Positions 10,826 to 23,311 of a stretch of 64,000 nt of DNA are shown here, piece by piece. The stretch covers positions 1 through 64,000 of the forward strand of contig QYAI01000034.1 of the NCBI GenBank assembly GCA_003988855.1, read 5' to 3'. The notes under the pieces were generated by a model, which did not search any database, was not told the origin of the DNA, and saw only the letters and a program-made list of their open reading frames with translations. Both the position numbers and the translations under genes were made by a program. This stretch comes from Arachnopeziza araneosa. Lineage: Eukaryota; Ascomycota; Leotiomycetes; Helotiales; Arachnopezizaceae. Each line of letters starts with the position of its first letter. Position 1 is the first letter of the stretch.

Positions 10826-12631
10826 TCAAGTACGCTTCCGCCGTTCAAGTGCAGACGGAACTAGCTTCTTCCTCAACGCTACCAACCTCTCCATCTGCAC
10901 AATCCACCCCTTCGCAAACTCTTCCTCTGTAAACCTTTTCGCACTTTTCCTTGCTCGTTTCCTCATCTCAATCTTCTCTTTCTCAGGAAGCGCCAATGCC
11001 TCCTCAAACCCCTCGGCGAATTCACTCGGACTCGTGGCATGGAAACCCGTTCTCTCGCCATCAATCAAGGTAATGATATCTCGTTTCGGACCACCGCTAT
11101 CATGAACAACAGATATGAGACCTGCGGCTTGGTACTCGACGACTCCGATGCCGAAATGCTCGTTCCACATGCCATTTACGCCAACGCTGGCTTTTGCTAG
11201 CCAATTAAGGATCTCGGGCCAGGAGGCGTCAAGATGGAATTCGACACTTTCTTTAATCTTGAGCTCGTTCGCCAGGAGGCGGAGTTCATACACTCGTTTT
11301 GAATCGGAGTCATCGCGGACACTCCCTATGAGGACGAGCTTTGCAGTCATAGAGGCTGGAGTGTTGCTCGCTTTAAATTCGGCAAAGGAGTTTAGTATGA
11401 GCTGATGGTTTTTCTCAGGTCGGAATTGTGCAATGTACAAAAGGACAGGTTGACGGTTCTTCTCGCTGGCTTCGGATACTTCGATTTCTCTTTCCAGTTC
11501 TTCTACAGCAACAGGGGGATATACAGCGACTGGTGATGGTTTATTAACTTCTCTTCTCCAGGGCCCCCACAGTGATGTTATATGTTCCAAAGTCCAAGTC
11601 GAATTCGTCATCACGACATCAATTGATCCCCCAACCGCAGAGTACATCATCGCAAAAATGTCCCAATATATTCTTTTAGCCATGCCTACGGCTCCGACTC
11701 CTTTCCCGGCGTTCACGCCCTGTGAACCTGTGGCAGACATAGGATCGAGGGATGAAAGCATATCAGTGGATATGGTGGGGTAATGAACATATGCACCTGT
11801 TGGTACATCTGCAAAAAGGATCTTGCAAAAGGCCAGTGAGAAAGCATAGCCCATCGTATCGATGAAGATATCTGGTGTGAGCAGGGAGAAGGCATCCCAT
11901 GCTAGAACGAGAGAGCCAATGGACTGGCCGAGAAGAGTAAAATGTGGCCAACTTGAGGCAAGAACCCAAGATCGAGTTGTGAGATAGAGGAAGGTGACAG
12001 TAGGAGGATGTAGGTTAATATTGAAACGATTCTGGACTTCATCAGCATGGCAACGTAAGAAAATTCCATCATACCTTCACACGAGCCAACATAGCAGCTT
12101 TGTCTACATCATGATCTCCGGTATACACAATACACTTCGCTTTCGGCCATCTCTTCTGTGTTGCTCTAATAGCTGCCCAGAGGACTCGTTCCCCTCCGCC
12201 ACCAGCGTTACTATTCCTGTTAACATCCTCTAAGTATCAAGAATGGAATCCAAATACCAGAAGGGATGAAAGAATCCCACGATACCGTCCCATTCACTCT
12301 CACCCTTCTCTCCGTTCTCAGCCGTGCCAACAGTATATCCATCAACATTCTCCCACTCATCACTATCCCTCCTCCCTTTATCTTTCCCTTCTTTCTCCCA
12401 CTCCACCTCATCCTTCTCCACCAGTTCTAAAATCTGCGACCTCCTACCAGCAGTCTTCTTCCTTAGATAAGATCCCAGTGTCCCGCCCAACCAGAAAACC
12501 AGTTTCGGTCCCAAGAGCACGGCTAACAAGGGCATCGACCCAAGAATCGAAATCACAATGAGAGAAAGCGTCGGTGTCATACCAAGGGTCCAAACGCGGT
12601 CGCCTTCCGGCGAGACACATTGGTCTGCCAT
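10826..12631 (-). CDS. ALG11: ALG11 alpha-1,2-mannosyltransferase
   Basis: Adds the fourth and fifth mannoses (alpha-1,2) to Man3GlcNAc2-PP-dolichol from GDP-mannose on the cytosolic face of the ER, in N-glycan precursor synthesis. Exons 12631-12258, 12216-12075 and 12031-10826 join in frame to about 573 residues, a normal length for the family. The N terminus has hydrophobic helices (LSLIVISILGSMPLLAVLL). The next block is FFHPFW-NSNAGGGGERVLWAAI, the family's glycine-rich GGGGER signature, split by a 41-nt intron. Later come WPKAKCIVYTGD, TGAYVHYPTIS and the GT4 donor-site block (RPEKNHQLIL ... NEHFGIGVVEYQAAGL), which ends in the E-x7-E-like arrangement. The start at MADQ was chosen because the upstream in-frame extension to 12814 runs into the divergent promoter. 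It is divergent from COX18, 254 bp apart. Confidence 0.95.
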
Positions 12632-12885
12632 TTTGGTAGAAGAATTTGATGTTAGGTGGATGATGCAAGACCAAGGCAGGGCAAGGCTGAAATGTGTCAA
12701 GTTCACGAGGCGGCGATCGGCGTTTCTTGAACCAAGTGCCGATGCGGTCAATATTTTCTTGTGATGAACGAAAGTCAGGCCACAGCTTGACAGAACTCCA
12801 TCGACTATGTACAAGACAAGAGTAGAGGTTGTTTCTTTTGGGTGACCTAGATCAATTGAGTATATTAGGTTCTTTGGTCACCGCA
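12632..12885. promoter_or_regulatory. Shared divergent promoter ALG11/COX18
   Basis: Only 254 bp separate the start codons of ALG11 (-) and COX18 (+), so both promoters must lie here. I see no TATA box or well-known binding site. Confidence 0.6.
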
Positions 12886-13902
12886 ATGGCGTCTCTATTC
12901 CGATCCACAACCACCCGCCCTCCTTTACGAACAGCATTTTCGGTATCTTCTCGAATCAACAACCTCCTCCCTCTACCTCCTCTTCTCCGTTCCCGCGCCT
13001 TCCATGCTACCGCTTCCCGTCCCATTTATCATGAAACAATCGAAGCGACGCACTACCTTCTCTCCTCTCTCCATGGCGTAACCCACACCCCTTGGGCGCT
13101 GACGCTCCCACTGGTAGCCCTCCTCCTCCGCGGCGCTATCATCCTCCCAATCACCCTCCGTCAGCGTGCAGCGACAAAACAGCAGCTAGAACTTACGCCC
13201 GTATTGCAAGCATGGAAACACGCCTTAACAGCACAAGCACGACGAGAAGTGGGGCATTTAGGACAAGGTCAGGTACAACGACAGGTGTTGAGTGATATGA
13301 GAAGGAAGCGAAAAGAGATATACGCGCGGTATGGTTGTGGAACATGGAGGAACTACTTGGGATTGGCTCAGTTACCTGTGTTCCTAGGTGTGATGGAGAC
13401 GTTAAGAGTGATGGTTGGTGTGAGGGAGGGTTGGTTAGGAATGATGTCGAATTTCTGGACAACTGAAGCAAAGACCGAGGTGGGGGAAGGTACCACCATC
13501 TCTGATGGACTGGCGAGCGGTCTAAACGTCCCTATCGAAACAAGTATGGCTACTGAAGGTATGCTCTGGTTCCCCAACCTCTTAGTCCCTGATCCACAAC
13601 TCATCCTCCCGTTTCTACTCTCCGGCACTATCCTACTCAACATATTCGGCGGGCCGTCAGTAGGTCCTCTGGGAAAATGGCAGACAATATTCAGGAGAGG
13701 AATGGGTACAACAGCGTTGTTTATAGGACCTGCTATGATGGGGTTCCCGAGCGCATTGCTGGTTTATTGGATCAGTAGTTCATGGTTGAATTGGGTGCAG
13801 ATGTGGTTATTGAATTGGTGGGATCCAATCAAGAGACCTATAGGATTTATTGTTCCAAAGAGGCCTTGGAGAAGTGGGTTAGGGAGGGTGGTGAAGGCTT
13901 AA
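12886..13902 (+). CDS. COX18: COX18/OXA2-type mitochondrial membrane insertase
   Basis: YidC/Oxa1-superfamily insertase of the mitochondrial inner membrane. In yeast Cox18 exports the C-terminal domain of Cox2 during cytochrome c oxidase assembly. It is a single exon of 338 residues. The ATG at 12886 opens an Arg/Ser/Thr-rich, acid-poor presequence (to about residue 45) that fits mitochondrial targeting; an upstream in-frame ATG at 12829 lacks this look. The first membrane segment (WALTLPLVALLLRGAIILPI) is followed by a charged matrix loop containing RRKRKEIYARYGCGTWRNYLG. Further hydrophobic segments are LAQLPVFLGVMETLRVMVGV, PDPQLILPFLLSGTILLNIFG and the FPSALLVYWISSSWLNWVQ helix typical of the family. 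The absence of a long coiled-coil C terminus favours Cox18 over Oxa1. Confidence 0.88.
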   Translation: MASLFRSTTTRPPLRTAFSVSSRINNLLPLPPLLRSRAFHATASRPIYHETIEATHYLLSSLHGVTHTPWALTLPLVALLLRGAIILPITLRQRAATKQQLELTPVLQAWKHALTAQARREVGHLGQGQVQRQVLSDMRRKRKEIYARYGCGTWRNYLGLAQLPVFLGVMETLRVMVGVREGWLGMMSNFWTTEAKTEVGEGTTISDGLASGLNVPIETSMATEGMLWFPNLLVPDPQLILPFLLSGTILLNIFGGPSVGPLGKWQTIFRRGMGTTALFIGPAMMGFPSALLVYWISSSWLNWVQMWLLNWWDPIKRPIGFIVPKRPWRSGLGRVVKA

Positions 13903-14887
13903 TGCCCATCCTATGTAAATTAGTTGTATAGTGCGTGTGCCAGATAGCTGGCATTGTAAAAGTTCCAATGTACAGTTGACTTTGAACTTGATTTTAGCTA
14001 CTACTATGCCGCATCCTGGGTGTTGAAATTATAGGCCAGATCATCTCTGCACAACCCGGGAAATAAATGAAGTCAAAAATAACTTGAGCGACAAGCATAT
14101 TCTTATGGATTATGCACTTTTACCATATTGACTACATACCATGGGTTCCTACTAGCGAGACTAGGATACGAAGCGAAGAGGGGAAAAGCTTTTGCGTACA
14201 AAGTACTGAGCTTGGGATTTGGGAACACCACTTCTAATTCAAACCAGCAAACAAATATCTACCGGACATGGATATAACATTCAAGAATACCAAACTACTG
14301 TTGATGCTGGATTATCGAAGCCCTGCTATTTGGAATTGTTTTGAATGTCGCAGTTGACATGCGATAATAGAGGTTGTGTTTACATTGAGCCACGAAATTA
14401 GCAGCTCTATTCGATGGATCAATCAAAACATGACCTCTTCACTTCAAGTCAAAACTATAGTACAGTCAATTTACTTTATTCTTTATCTGATGTGATCGCT
14501 CAAGTTCATCACCCCAGCCATGCGCCATCTAGTAACAGGCACGCCGTCGAACCCGAGAGCATGTCTTATTTTGGTATCCCATTCATGAACCCGAGCAACC
14601 CAACTACATCTCTGGCAAGATGTCCAATCCGTCGCGAAATTATTTTATTACCACAGCCAGATTCAGTAACCTTCAGCTCGTCAATGCATGATGTCGTCAG
14701 AGAAATGTGAGAAAAAAGGATTAAGACCTCTAATAGAGGCAAATATGAGCAAGAACTGAAAGCAAGGGTATCGCCGCATTCGTCCACAGTGACCATTACA
14801 TCTACGACTTTCCCGGTCCAGTATATTGTACGGTCATACGAAACAAACTTTCAATAGACCGAGGAAGTTGCTGGTGGGTTGAATTGT
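13903..14887. other. Convergent intergenic region, nothing seen
   Basis: This 985 bp lies between the 3' ends of COX18 and the CFEM gene. The opening at 14414-14710 has no recognisable feature and I do not support it. Confidence 0.5.
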
Positions 14888-15956
14888 CTACAGAATATAG
14901 GCAACGAGAGCAGCAGCACCAGCCAAACCAGCGAAAACAGTCTGCTGGGCAGCGCCAGCCTTTGAAGAGCTGGTTGAGCTGGCAGAGCCAGCTGCGGCGC
15001 TGGAGGCGGAAGCGCCGATACTGGATGCGTGGCTGGAAGCCGAAGCGATGACGGAGCTCAATGAACTTGAGAGAGATGCACCAACCTAAGAATATTAATA
15101 GATTTCTTGAAATTAGAGCGGTATACATACGGATGAAGCAGAGGCAGACTTGGAAGAACCAGTGACAGAGGCACCGTTACCGAAGATGGTGGATGAGCCG
15201 TAAGTAGTAGTAAATGTAGAGCTGCCGCTAACTTCGGTTGAAACCAAAGCCTCAGTGGAAATGGCAGAGCTGCCGGAACCACCTGCAGCTCCAGTGCCGA
15301 AGATGGTAGTGGATCCAACAGTAGATGTAACAGTCGAGCTACCTTCAACCGATGTGATAAGAACAGCCTCAGTGGTGATGGCGCTGGAAGAAGCGTGAGT
15401 GGAAGAAGAGCCACCGGCACCCTAGAAACTTGTTAGGTGATATCTTAATGTACTGAAGACCGTCTTACAGCTGAACCAGAAGATGTAGACGCAGTGGTAG
15501 TGGTCGAAGCCACGGTGGTAGTAGTGACAGAACCACTGCCAGATCCAGCACCGCCGGTAGCGGCTGCGCAGTACTGCACGCCATAGCTGATCACTGTGGA
15601 AGCCACTTCGGGTCCGCAGGCCTCGTTGGAACAATCTCGGATACCATAGGCGAAGTTGACATTCTTGCAAAGACAGTTAGGGTCGGCAGTTGGGCATCCA
15701 AGAGATGGGGCCAAGGCGAGCATGTTGCTGATACAGGTTTGCTACGAAAGCCAGAGTTAGCCATTGCTTCAAGAAAAGGCCGAGATAGAGTAGAGACACA
15801 ATGGGAGTCATGACAACACATTGTTAAGTCTCAATGGCACGAATTGGATATCGGCGACGGTAGTTTACTTACACCACATGATGGGAGAGAAGCGGGTGCC
15901 TGGGCAACGACGGAAGCAGCAAGAGCGCTGAGGGTGATAAAGACTGCGGACTTCAT
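14888..15956 (-). CDS. CFEM-domain protein, probably GPI-anchored
   Basis: Four exons (15956-15873, 15741-15469, 15421-15131, 15085-14888) give 281 residues; the introns are 131, 47 and 45 nt. Residues 1-19 are a signal peptide ending at Ala-Gln. The CFEM domain follows with all eight cysteines: C27, C31, C44, C51, C53, C65, C70 and C86, including the D-x2-C-x-C core. Residues about 90-255 are a Ser/Thr/Ala/Gly stalk with two copies of a roughly 40-residue unit (STEA-ValSer-EvSGSST-T--GSsTIFGtGA). The C terminus is a hydrophobic tail (TVFAGLAGAAALVAYIL) after a small-residue SSKAGA site, as expected for GPI attachment. CFEM proteins act at the fungal surface in haem/iron uptake or host interaction; which role applies here cannot be told. 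The iron-ligand Asp of haem-binding members would sit near D48. Confidence 0.92.
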
Positions 15957-16593
15957 CTTGACGATTAGATTGAAGGAGGTTGGAGACAAAGGATGAATAG
16001 ATGATGGATTGAGATGGATGGAGAAGAGGGTCAAAATTGAAGATGCGCGGTGTTTGATTGATTGATTGTTTGTTTGTTTGCGAGAAAAGTAGGTGGGAGA
16101 TGAGGGAGCTTAAATTCACTGGCAGATGAGCAAGCTCTGCTTGCTTTTCAAAAGTTACCATGACTCCTAACGCCAACTAAGGTGACGATGGACTTGAATT
16201 GACTTGGACTTGGCCACTTTGGGAGATTATTGATTGGCCCAGATGCATTCATCTCCTCAAATTGAGGTGAACTATGGCTCATCGGGTATAGTGATGGACA
16301 ATTTCCATCAGTCACGGCCGAGCCGACCTGGGCCAGAAAGGAAAGGGAAAAAAAGAGCATGGCTGGTGGAATCTCTCGCGTTGTCACTTGTGTTTGAGAC
16401 ACAAAGCTTGGAAGGGGTTGAGATTGATGCAGCTAGTCGAGCTCTCAGCAAGGCCGGTCCCTGCTTGCTGCAGCCCATGATGCGGCCCATCCCCCAGAGA
16501 GTCTAGACGCGACTTGGAAATGGAACAGGGAAGAAGTGTCCCAGCCACAGTGGGTGAGCTGCTCATGTAGTGCTGCTGAGCTGCTGCCGTTGC

Positions 16594-16595
<2 letters not shown>

Positions 16596-16625
<30 letters not shown>

Positions 16626-16630
16626 CCTCT
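16596..16630. repeat. (TTC)n microsatellite
   Basis: An almost uninterrupted CTT/TTC run of about ten units ends in TTCCTCTTG. It lies about 640 bp upstream of the CFEM start codon. Confidence 0.9.
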
Positions 16631-17768
16631 TGCAGATACACTACCTTAGGTAGGTACGCAAAGGTACAGCCGAGCGTGAAGCTGAGCTGGATAGATCGTG
16701 ATCTTGCCAGATTTCCAGCAATCTATCTCCCGTAGGTACTGTAGAATCAGAGTCCATGAAAACATCTTCTTTCCTTGTTCGCTCATCTTCCGGTTGAAAC
16801 AAGTCACCAGCCACTCATCAATGCTGATGTGCACCGGGGTTCTCTCTTAGTCTGACATCACTCTCTATTGCCCCGGCAGACGTGTGGCTGTCCCACCGAG
16901 CGGTGCCCGATTTCGAAATGAGATCTCCCTTGATCATTTCATTCTTCCGTTGGCTCTGGTTCCAGATAGGGGTGGGCGTCGCGACACCTTTGTTCCCACG
17001 GTTCTATTTGGCAATCTCGCTGGTCTCATTATCCATCTTCAATCTGATGATTGTGAGTGAAGCAGCAAGTCACTCCCTCGATTCTCGCAGCAGCATGAAA
17101 AAGTGGAGTGATCGAACGGAGATGCTCCAGCAAGCAGGTTCACCTCGCATATTGCCTCACCAAGTGACGTCCCTCGGGCTGGGATGGTGCTGGACAACGA
17201 CGCTGGACGCATCCAAGCTTCTGGTCCATCCTGGTCCGACTCTGGGGAATGATTGTTAGGGGCCAGTTCCTGATCGTGGCCCGATGCATGGACATGGAGG
17301 GCCAGTCCGCAAGCCACAATTCGATCCATCTCCACTAGACTTTTGCCATGCGCATTCGAGTCTGCGGATAAGGACGCCCCTCTCCCACTCACAGCGCCCC
17401 CTCGCTACGTTCCTGAGACACTCGACGCTGGCATCCCGCCACCCTGCTGAGCTGAGTCCATCCAAGGGCCAAAATGGTCCCTGGGCCAACTGACTTGCCA
17501 ACCTCTGTTCATTTGGAATAATGAGTCCTTGGGGCTCGCTGGTCGACAATCTGCTTTACGCGCAAAGGGATATTAATGTCTGGCACAAATCCCATAATGC
17601 ATCCCCATCTATTCGAGGGCATGAGCGCACAAACTCGATACTCAAATTAAGGTGCTGATCGTGCGGCACGGCCTCATTTCGAACAGCGCCTGTGCGGGCC
17701 AACGACAAGCAAGCGCTGGATTCAAGTGTGGCTGACGTGTGCTCTGGCCCCGAGTCGTTCAGGTTGGC

Positions 17769-17770
<2 letters not shown>

Positions 17771-17800
<30 letters not shown>
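17771..17800. repeat. (GA)n microsatellite
   Basis: About fourteen uninterrupted GA units. Confidence 0.95.
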
Positions 17801-17803
<3 letters not shown>

Positions 17804-20436
17804 TAGGGGGCAAGCTTAAGCCACACCAGCGGTCATCATTCTAGAACTCTTCACAGAAGGAAGCTGAGAACCATGACGAATCCCCTTCCCCAGGTACGCA
17901 GCTATCGTACACGTTGTACTGTAAGCTTCCCTACTGTAGGACCAGCGGTCATCATGACGACCATGGTAGCCTTCCCGAATGAGCCAAGATGTCAAAAATG
18001 CACCATGCGAAAGCCCGGCTTCTGCCTGCTTTCCTTCTTTTCCCGTTCTGGTCAATCAAGCAACTGCGTTGTCACGTTAACTGAGATCTGATCTGCATCT
18101 GAGATCACATGGGGCTTGCAGATTTGAACTTCGTGGTGAAGCATCGTTCGATGACGGATCTTACTCGGTCGACAATGTCACAGACCATTTTCATTTTGCA
18201 TAGCTATCTCATGAGCATCTCTCTTGCGGGGAAACTCACCAATGTCAATGATACTCCGGCCTGGCTCTTTTCTTGCCATATTACTGAAGGATCTCACCGC
18301 TCGACGCCACTTGCGGCATCTCAAATGTCGCAGACCAGGATGCGAGCCCTCCAAAACCGGTCTCAGAAGCACACATTGAACCTTTAGATTCCTTCCAAAC
18401 CCATCCAACACTTGTCGATCTCTCTGAGGGATAGGCCAAGTCCAAAGATCCTCCTGACTCGACTTCTTCCCCTTCCTCTCTCGCAATCAGTCAACTGCCA
18501 GGCCCAAGCCCGGAGGGACTGCGGAGCGGATCAGACAGCGGACCCCGCCACCCAATTGGGCTCTGCGGCTCAGAAAAGATATGCAGCCTCTTCCGTCTCA
18601 TCACAAACAGCCAGCTCATCGTTCACCAACCTGTCTTGTCTTACGGAGCTCTCCTGCGCTGCTTACCTGACTTGCTGTGTGCTGTCACATAGGTTCTTGT
18701 CTACGACCCCACCAACCACCTCTTTCCAGTCAACTCCAACCCCGCTCGATTGATTGTAAATTTTCATGGGTTTGCAGATTCGGTGTTCCCGTCGGTTCGT
18801 TTCCTTGGCCCTGACGAAATGATCGCCACCCAGCATTGGGATTATGAGCCTGGTTCTTGGTCGACTGTAGCTGTGGCCCTAATTCCTGCCAAATATGAGC
18901 CTTTATCTCTCTAACATCGTAAGAAGACAACTAATTCCAGTCCAACCCTGCTCTAAGAATTCATAACTTCTCTATATTCCCTCAGTTGAAATGTCCAAAT
19001 CACAGAATGAAACTATTTCGCTATCTACCTTCTGTAAAGCCTTGTTCGTGGTAATAAATTGATTTTGTACCTCGTCATCAAATTAAATTTTCAAGGCTCG
19101 CTCCTATGATTGCATCGTGTTTCTTTCCATATACCATTTTGTATCTATTCTCGATTACTACACTCACTCCATTGTAAAAATTTAGCATGTATCAGAGTTA
19201 GATCGTGGAAAATAATTATACTTTCGTCTCTCTACACATATTTACAGCACCAACCAGCCAATCATTCTCCAGCCTTCATTTGAGTTTGCTTATGCGATAC
19301 GAATATTGTGAGATGCACCTCAGAAGGCATCGTGGTCACACAGAAATTAGCCAGAAACCTAAGCGGCGACTGATATGGTTTGTTCATGGGAAGCATCTTG
19401 GTTTTATTAGAAGAGACTTTATTCGACAAGATTGTAAGCATACACTTTAATCTTGCAATTCTACAAAAATATCATGTCCAAACACTAATAGCTCACTCTC
19501 TAAATTTGAAATAGCTCTGCTCTTAATATGTTGCAATAATCCAAAACCTGCAGGATGTTTTACGCCGGTAGCTTAATCCTATTCATACTGTCACCATCAT
19601 TGTATAACGCGATCTCAAATATAGACCTGTCGAGTCGATCAAGGCCTTGAATCTGATCTTCCCCATACATCCATCAACTATGTCGAATCGATTCATTTCC
19701 CTTTATTTTCAATAAACAAAATAATAAATAATCTCCACCTTATTTTTATTCTAGTACTAGCAGCAACACCCTCTCTTTACTAAGTTAATGCTAAGATCAA
19801 GATCTATTAAAATAAATATTTTATCTGTAGACAAAATATCTCCGACGGTTTGTTTCATGCCCTCACACATCGTTCAAGATCAACATCGACTATATATACC
19901 CCAGGTTATTATGCTACACAACTCAACACTTATCACTCTATTAAGCTTTACGGATTCAAGTCCAAGCTAAAGACTTGCCCGCTCCACAATTTCAGTTCTT
20001 GACCTAATTATTGATTGCAACTATCAAGAATATCTATTTCTATAGAGAATTACTTTAACAAACCAAATTTTATGCCAAGCTTTTGTCCTGAATCATGGCT
20101 AGAAAGTAAACGAAAACCTAATAAATTATTAAGAGGCTTATTTACCGTTTAAACAAAGTTCAAGGTGAGATCAAGAAAGTACAGGGATGCAAAACCTACT
20201 AAAGAATGTCTACAGTAACCATTCATTCAATATAAAGTACAGCAGTGTAACAATTCTGTTTCTCGTCCTATCCTGCTTCAGCCTCTGATCTACTGATGCT
20301 CAGCTCAGTGATTCAAAATAAATAAGCTATATTATCATATTTCATGCAAGACCCATCACCAACGCCATAGAAACAAATGAAAGCGTGAGCATCCAACCAT
20401 ATATCCCTCGTCATCATACCAATACTGATGATTAAT

Positions 20437-23311
20437 CTATCCGCTGCACATTATACATGCATCCTTGTTTTCAATACTGCCTGTGAGGAATATTAGTCAT
20501 GCTGGAGAACAGATGATTGATGACTTACATGCAAGAACAGCATCGGCATAAATGTCGTTTTCACGCTCTTCAGTCTCTTCCTTGGCATCTTCCTGTTGCT
20601 CCTTAGCTGGAAGAGATGGTTCGGGGAGTTGCTCCTCCTTTGGTGGTACAACAGAAGGCTCGGTGGCAAGTGATTTTGGGCTGTCAGCCTCAATAACATC
20701 AGCCTTGAAGGTTGAAGTATTCACTACGGCAGCAGGATTGAACTTCCTCGCCTCAGTTGCTGGTGGAGGTGTTGCGGTAGGAGTAGGAACTCCGTGTGGG
20801 ACAGTGGTGGGGTTTGTGCTCGTCTTTCGGTACATGGGCTGGGGGCCAGGAGATTGAGTGATGAAACCGCTGGAAACACGTTTCTTGGCTGGTCGCTCAC
20901 GAGCGATGTTGGTATCGGCAACTAGGAGAGCCTCTTGATCAACCGTGAATTGAATCGGAGCTGAAGCAGCCATAGTACGAAGATAGTACATGCCAGTCTT
21001 AAGACCCAACTTCCAACCGGCAAAGTGCATGCTGGTAATCTTGCCCATGGTAGGGTCCTTCATGTGAATGTTCATAGATTGTGATTGATCAACAAAAGCA
21101 CCACGATCAGCAGCCATTTGAACAATATTACGCTGCGAGATCTCCCAGACAGTCTTGTACAAAGCCTTGATATCAGCTGGGATATTGGGAATGTTCTGAA
21201 TTGAGCCGCCATCGGCAATGATACGGTTTTTCATGTTATCAGACCAAAGACCCATGTCGACGAGATCCTTAAGCAGCCATGGGTTGACAACTTGGAATTC
21301 ACCAGCCAAGACACGGCGAGAGTAGATGTTTGATGTGTATGGCTCGAAGCATTCATTGAAGCCGAGAATCTGACTGGTGCTTGCAGTGGGCATAGGAGCA
21401 ACGAGGAGAGAGTTGCGAATACCATGTTGCTTGATCTGTTGTTTCAAAGCAGCCCAGTCCCAGAGATCGGTAGGTGTAATACCCCACATATCATATTGTA
21501 GCTCACCCTTAGATGCTGGCGATCCTTCATATGTCTCATAAGGGCCGTTGATCTTAGCAAGCTCCACAGAGGCAGTGAGAGCAGCATGGTAGATAGTCTC
21601 AAAGATCTGAGTATTCAAGCGCTTAGCCTCAGCAGATTCAAAGGGAAGTCGAAGAGCCAAGAAAGTATCAGCCAAGCCTTGGACACCAACAGCAATAGGT
21701 CGGTGGCGGAAATTGCTTTTCCGAGCTTCTGGAACAGGGTAGTAGTTGACATCAATGATCTTGTTCAAGTTTCTGACTACGACTTGGCAAACTTCATGAA
21801 GTTTGTGAAAGTCGTATGAACCATTGGTCATGTCAACATATGTTGGGAGAGCGAGCGAAGCCAAATTGCAAACGGCCACCTCATCAGGAGCGGAGTATTC
21901 GACAATTTCAGTGCAAAGATTGGAGCTTCGGATCGTACCAAGATTCTTTTGGTTGCTTTTCTTGTTGCAAGCATCCTTGTAGAGCATGAAGGGATTTCCA
22001 GTCTCAGTTTGGGCTTCAAGGATAGAGTACCAGAGCTTTTGAGCCTTGATGGTCTTCCGGCCCTTCCCCTCCTTCTCATATTTTTCGTACAGAGCTTCGA
22101 ACTCATCACCGTAGACGTCAGCCAAGCCAGGGCACTCATTGGGACACATCAAAGTCCACTCAGCATTCTTTTCGACCCGCTTCATAAAGAGATCAGGAAT
22201 CCACAAAGCGTAGAATAGATCACGGGCGCGAACTTCTTCCTTTCCGTGGTTCTTTCGGAGGTCGAGATATTCGAAAACATCGGCGTGCCATGGCTCCAAG
22301 TAGATGGCGAATGCACCTGGTCGCTTGTTACCACCTTGATCAACATATCGAGCAGTGTTGTTGAACACGCGGAGCATGGGAACAATTCCGTTCGAGTTAC
22401 CGTTCGTACCGGCAATGTATGCACCAGTTGCGCGGATTCGATGGATATTAAGACCAATGCCGCCAGCATTCTTGGATATCATGGCACAAGTCTTGAGGGT
22501 ATCGTAGATGCCATCAATACTATCTTCCTTCATGTCCACTAGGAAACAGGAGGAAAGTTGAGCTTGTGGTGTGCCAGCGGCAAAAAGAGTTGGGGAAGCG
22601 TGGGTGAAGTATTTGCTCGACATGAGGTTGTATGTTTCGATAGCGGCCTCAATATCTTCTCCATGAATTCCTACTGCCACACGCATAATCATATGTTGTG
22701 GTCTCTCAACAATCTTACCGTCGAGGCGAAGGAGGTATGATCGTTCAAGGGTCTTGAACCCGAAGTATTGGTAATTGAAGTCGCGGTCATAGACGATGGC
22801 AGAGTTTAACTCGGCTTCATGCTTCAAAACACACTCATACATTTTCTGGCTGATCATTGGCGATGCTTTGTTATTTCGTGGATTGACATAATGGTATAGA
22901 TCAGAGACAACAGTTGAGAATTGCTTCTTTGTTTGTTTGTGAAGATTCGAGACTGCAATACGTGCAGCAAGGATGGCATAGTCTGGGTGGGTGACAGTCA
23001 TGTATGCTGCTGTCTCGGCGGCCTGTTGTAGGTGTTAGCAGATGATTCCGACGCGTTTAAACGCGATAAAGATAAAAGGCATACCAAATTGTCGAGTTCA
23101 ATTGTTGTAACACCTTGGTAGACACCAGAGATGACCTTTTGTGTAATTGCTGCAGCATCAACATGTTCGGCATCCAGGCCATAACACAGTCGTGAGACGC
23201 GAGCTGTGATCTTGTCAAACTGAACACGCTCCTTGCGTCCGTCTGTAAATTATGAGTTGAAGCCAAAAAGGAGTTAAGAATGGATTGCATACCGCGCTTC
23301 CACACGAACAT
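20437..23311 (-). CDS. RNR1: Ribonucleotide reductase large subunit
   Basis: Class I ribonucleoside-diphosphate reductase alpha chain, which makes dNDPs for DNA replication in complex with the small subunit. Exons 23311-23293, 23242-23085, 23022-20529 and 20480-20437 join to 904 residues. The 19-nt first exon encodes MFVWKR and is completed by DGRKERVQFDKI, the ATP-cone allosteric domain. The core holds LSSCFLVDMK, KNAGGIGLNIH, the NLCTEI loop with the active-site Cys and Glu, and PTASTSQILGFNECFEPYTSN. The last intron (20481-20528) matters: reading through it gives a false end, while splicing gives the canonical C-terminal redox pair CIMCSG. A Pro/Glu-rich linker precedes this tail. MluI-box-like sites occur upstream and in intron 2, suggesting G1/S control. 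Confidence 0.97.
23051..23066. promoter_or_regulatory. MluI-box-like pair inside RNR1 intron 2
   Basis: ACGCGT at 23051-23056 and ACGCGA at 23061-23066 lie inside the 62-nt second intron of RNR1. ACGCGT is the MCB element bound by MBF in yeast. CpG-rich hexamers are unusual in such a short, otherwise AT-rich intron. Confidence 0.4.

Larger units (their letters stand above)
15957..20436. other. Long gene-poor region with microsatellites
   Basis: 4.5 kb upstream of the CFEM gene and downstream of RNR1. It is relatively GC-rich from 16000 to 18900 and AT-rich after that. Many short openings overlap on both strands, none with a domain, signal peptide or convincing splice chain. It contains a (TTC)n tract and a (GA)n tract. 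It may hold regulatory DNA for the CFEM gene or noncoding transcripts; the sequence alone does not say. Confidence 0.5.

Noticed and set aside
16882..17259. 125-codon opening in the CFEM upstream gap
   Set aside because: Overlapped by equal openings on the other strand, with no recognisable domain or splice structure.
20497..20528. Unspliced RNR1 end reading SSIICSPA
   Set aside because: Splicing 20481-20528 gives the conserved CIMCSG redox tail instead.
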